Source of the DNA: Thermoplasmata archaeon
GTDB taxonomy: Archaea; Thermoplasmatota; Thermoplasmata; UBA10834
Direction: 5' to 3'
Assembly (NCBI GenBank): GCA_025457845.1
Contig: JALOTO010000064.1
Span: forward strand, 1 to 8,103
DNA length: 8,103 nt
Shown: positions 6,694-8,103 of the stretch, one piece after another
Layout of the letters: every line of letters begins with the position of its first letter
Numbering within the stretch: the first letter of the stretch is position 1
Notes under the pieces: generated by a model
The model's database searches: none
Told to the model about the DNA's origin: nothing
What the model saw: only the letters and a program-made list of their open reading frames with translations
Program-made: the position numbers and the translations under genes

Positions 6694-6795
6694 ATGAAGA
6701 CCAGCGCGAGGAACCAGTTCGAGGGAACGGGCGGATCGGTCGAGAAGGGCGCCGTCGGTGCGGTTGTGAAGGTGATGGTCGGCAGGGACCTCTGA
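6694..6795 (+). pseudogene. Truncated Mop/molbindin (TOBE) gene, N-terminal half only
   Basis: A 33-codon frame, too short for usual gene calling, begins MKTSARNQFEGT and continues with SVEKGAVGAVVKV. This is the start of molbindin/Mop proteins, small cytoplasmic molybdate or tungstate binding proteins of about 68 residues whose consensus opens with SARNQLKG and then has an EKGAVNAEV-like stretch. Here the frame ends at TGA 6793-6795 after GRDL. The next in-frame codons read AAVTA, which still fits the following Mop strand, so the TGA looks like a nonsense change. Homology then fades where the convergent moeA gene ends, so the second half of the domain appears lost. A half barrel should not fold into the normal oligomer. 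It lies 52 nt behind tupC on the same strand, the expected place for an oxyanion-binding partner. Alternatives are a functional micro-peptide or an assembly error. The homology is recalled from family knowledge, not from a search. Confidence 0.68.
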
Positions 6796-6802
6796 GCGGC
6801 GG

Positions 6803-8008
6803 TCACAGCAGGAAGACCTGGACCTGCTCGTCCTTCTCCACGAGGTCCACGTCCGCGGGTATCATCACGTAGCCGTCGGCATGGGCCATGCTCGTTATCG
6901 CGCCCGACTCCTTGAACGCGGGATGGGCCACGTCCCCGTCGAGCCTCACGGTGAGGAACTGTGTGCGGCCCGTCGTCGACACCACGCGCTTGGACATGCG
7001 GGCGACGACCGACTTGGGCTCCCTGCCGGGCAGCCGGGCCATACTCCTCACGGTCGGGACGAGCAACATGTATGCGTTCGACAGACACGATGTCGGATAG
7101 CCGGGCATCCCGAAGAGGAGCTGATCGCCGACGGTGCCGAAGAGGGTGGGCTTCCCGGGCTTCACGGCTATGCCGTGGAAGAGGACCTCGCCCCTTCGGC
7201 CGAGCAGGTCGAGCATGATGTCCCTCTCGCCGACGGAGCTGCCTCCCGAGAAGACGATTATGTCGCAGTCCGAGTTCGTGTCGACCACGCGCTCGAGGTC
7301 TCCCATCTCGTCCTTGGCGATGGGGAGGATCCTTGGGTCGCCGCCGTTCGACCGAATGGCCGAAGCGACGGTGTACGAGTTGATGTTGTACACCTGCCCG
7401 GGCTTCAGCGTCGACCCGAGCTCGGCGATCTCATCCCCCGTCGTGACTATCGCGACCCGGGGCCTCCTGTACACCGAGACCGTCGCGATGCCCACCGCCG
7501 CGAGGGCGCCTATCTTGCTCGGGTTCAGGACCTCGCCGCACGAGACCAGCTTCGCCCCTGGCGCGATGTCCTCGCCCTTCTTCGAGGTGTTCTTCCCCGG
7601 ATGGACCGACTCGCTGAAGGAGACCTTCTTCCCGTCGGTCTCGGTGTCCTCGACCATGACCACCGCGTCCGCTCCCTTCGGGAGCATCGCACCCGTGGCT
7701 ATCTCGGAGCACTCGCCCTTGCCGATCGCCTTCTTGGGGACCGAGCCGGCGTAGAGCCTCTCCCGGATCGTTAGCCTGACAGGGCTGGCCTTGGAGGCGC
7801 CGAACGTGTCGCGCGCGCGGACGGCATAGCCGTCCATGGCCGCCCGGGAGAACGGCGGGACGCTGATCCTGGAGACGACGTCCTCGGCGCATACCCGGTC
7901 GGAGGCCGCGACCAGAGGAAGGACCTCGGTCTCGTCGACCGCCACCGTCTTCGACTCGATGATCCTCATGGCCTCGTCGAGCTGGATGAGTTTCTTTATC
8001 GGCCTCAT
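6803..8008 (-). CDS. moeA: Molybdopterin molybdenumtransferase MoeA
   Basis: A 401-residue cytoplasmic enzyme that inserts molybdate or tungstate into adenylylated molybdopterin, the last common step of Mo/W cofactor synthesis. Domains and motifs in order: [13 protein letters not shown] (51-63, with Asp59), [12 protein letters not shown] (112-123), GEDI (145-148), TGDEI (190-194), [10 protein letters not shown] (254-263), [10 protein letters not shown] (279-288) and GMPGYPTSC (300-308); a C-terminal beta domain ends EQVQVFLL. All catalytic acidic positions that I can recognise are present. I chose the start at 8008 because it has GGAGG seven bases upstream and overlaps the stop of the preceding gene by ATGA; an in-frame ATG at 8023 would add five residues. 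It is convergent with the tup operon. Given the tungstate importer nearby, tungsten is a likely physiological metal, but this is inference; many archaea carry two MoeA paralogs of differing metal use. Confidence 0.95.
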   Translation of the reverse strand: MRPIKKLIQLDEAMRIIESKTVAVDETEVLPLVAASDRVCAEDVVSRISVPPFSRAAMDGYAVRARDTFGASKASPVRLTIRERLYAGSVPKKAIGKGECSEIATGAMLPKGADAVVMVEDTETDGKKVSFSESVHPGKNTSKKGEDIAPGAKLVSCGEVLNPSKIGALAAVGIATVSVYRRPRVAIVTTGDEIAELGSTLKPGQVYNINSYTVASAIRSNGGDPRILPIAKDEMGDLERVVDTNSDCDIIVFSGGSSVGERDIMLDLLGRRGEVLFHGIAVKPGKPTLFGTVGDQLLFGMPGYPTSCLSNAYMLLVPTVRSMARLPGREPKSVVARMSKRVVSTTGRTQFLTVRLDGDVAHPAFKESGAITSMAHADGYVMIPADVDLVEKDEQVQVFLL

Positions 8009-8103
8009 CTGTTGGCCTCCCATACCAGGTGGCCTATCTCCGGCGCGATCAGCTTGCCGACGGCCAGCTCCACGGCGTTCCTCGAACCTGGCAGGCAGAA
8101 GAC
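8005..8103 (-). CDS. moaB: MoaB/MogA-type molybdopterin adenylyltransferase, C-terminal end (5' part outside window)
   Basis: Reading the minus strand from the right edge gives 32 codons to a TGA at 8005-8007. The peptide contains [14 protein letters not shown] (residues 2-15) and ends [13 protein letters not shown]. This is the C-terminal signature of MoaB/MogA proteins, whose members carry a conserved LPG-S-x-NAV loop and a final helix with PE-x-GHLV. The family adenylylates molybdopterin to prepare it for metal insertion by MoeA. Its TGA overlaps the moeA ATG as ATGA, and the moeA ribosome-binding site lies inside this gene, so the two are co-translated in one operon. The fragment is short, but context and motif agree. 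Confidence 0.85.
   Translation of the reverse strand, partial: VFCLPGSRNAVELAVGKLIAPEIGHLVWEANR
8016..8020 (-). promoter_or_regulatory. Shine-Dalgarno site of moeA
   Basis: On the minus strand GGAGG lies seven nucleotides before ATG 8008, inside the 3' end of moaB. It decides the moeA start: the alternative ATG at 8023 lies upstream of this site and has no comparable motif of its own. Confidence 0.7.

Noticed and set aside
6793..6795. Reading the in-frame TGA of the Mop remnant as selenocysteine
   Set aside because: Mop proteins have no selenocysteine at this position, homology ends within a few codons after the TGA, TGA is the normal stop of all other genes here, and no selenocysteine machinery is visible.
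6678..7088. Minus-strand frame ending in a Thr/Pro-rich stretch and a hydrophobic tail (NWFLALVFMFIL), resembling an anchored surface protein end
   Set aside because: Its upstream part is the wrong frame of moeA, and the hydrophobic tail is simply the antisense of the Mop-like remnant and its ribosome-binding site.
6881..7774. 297-codon plus-strand frame opposite moeA, and a 206-codon one at 7134-7754
   Set aside because: Both are antisense shadows of moeA, whose catalytic motifs span the entire stretch on the minus strand.
8009..8023. Earlier moeA start at 8023
   Set aside because: It lies upstream of the GGAGG site and would overlap moaB by 19 nt; the ATG at 8008 has ideal spacing and an ATGA overlap.

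Overview
The window looks like GC-rich archaeal chromosome, most likely a euryarchaeal or Thermoplasmatota-type lineage. The evidence is: a SelB-like translation factor of the archaeal aSelBL kind with a ruined GTPase site; a soluble histidine kinase with the RHDISN-type H-box common in archaeal kinases; a tungstate-type ABC importer; heavy AGG arginine codon use; TATA/BRE-like promoters at several starts; and Shine-Dalgarno motifs only in front of some genes. The exact lineage is inference. Every visible stop codon is TGA.

Layout, left to right. Positions 1-444 hold the C-terminal part of a class III PLP-dependent aminotransferase (+). A short gap with a strong GCAA-loop hairpin and a TATA-like element leads to an aSelBL gene (552-1517, +). 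It converges on a minus-strand gene (1539-2600) for an alpha/alpha-toroid protein of the prenyltransferase/squalene-cyclase repeat type, function unknown. A 158-bp divergent intergenic region with a perfect 16-bp palindrome separates this from a soluble REC-PAS-histidine kinase (2759-4180, +). A tungstate uptake operon follows from its own promoter: tupA (4274-5224), tupB (5254-5907) and tupC (5904-6641).

Directly behind tupC, in the stretch before the convergent moeA gene, lies an unlisted short reading frame (6694-6795). It has a good Shine-Dalgarno sequence and encodes the N-terminal half of a Mop/molbindin (TOBE) domain, cut by an in-frame TGA; the homology fades where the moeA 3' end begins. 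On the minus strand, moeA (6803-8008) is translationally coupled through an ATGA overlap to an upstream moaB/mogA-type gene, of which only the last 32 codons are in the window.

The right half is therefore a tungsten/molybdenum module. TupABC imports tungstate, a former Mop protein may once have bound or stored the oxyanion in the cytoplasm, and MoaB and MoeA adenylate molybdopterin and insert the metal. The left half is a set of unrelated single genes. No tRNA, rRNA, CRISPR array, insertion sequence or phage gene was seen.
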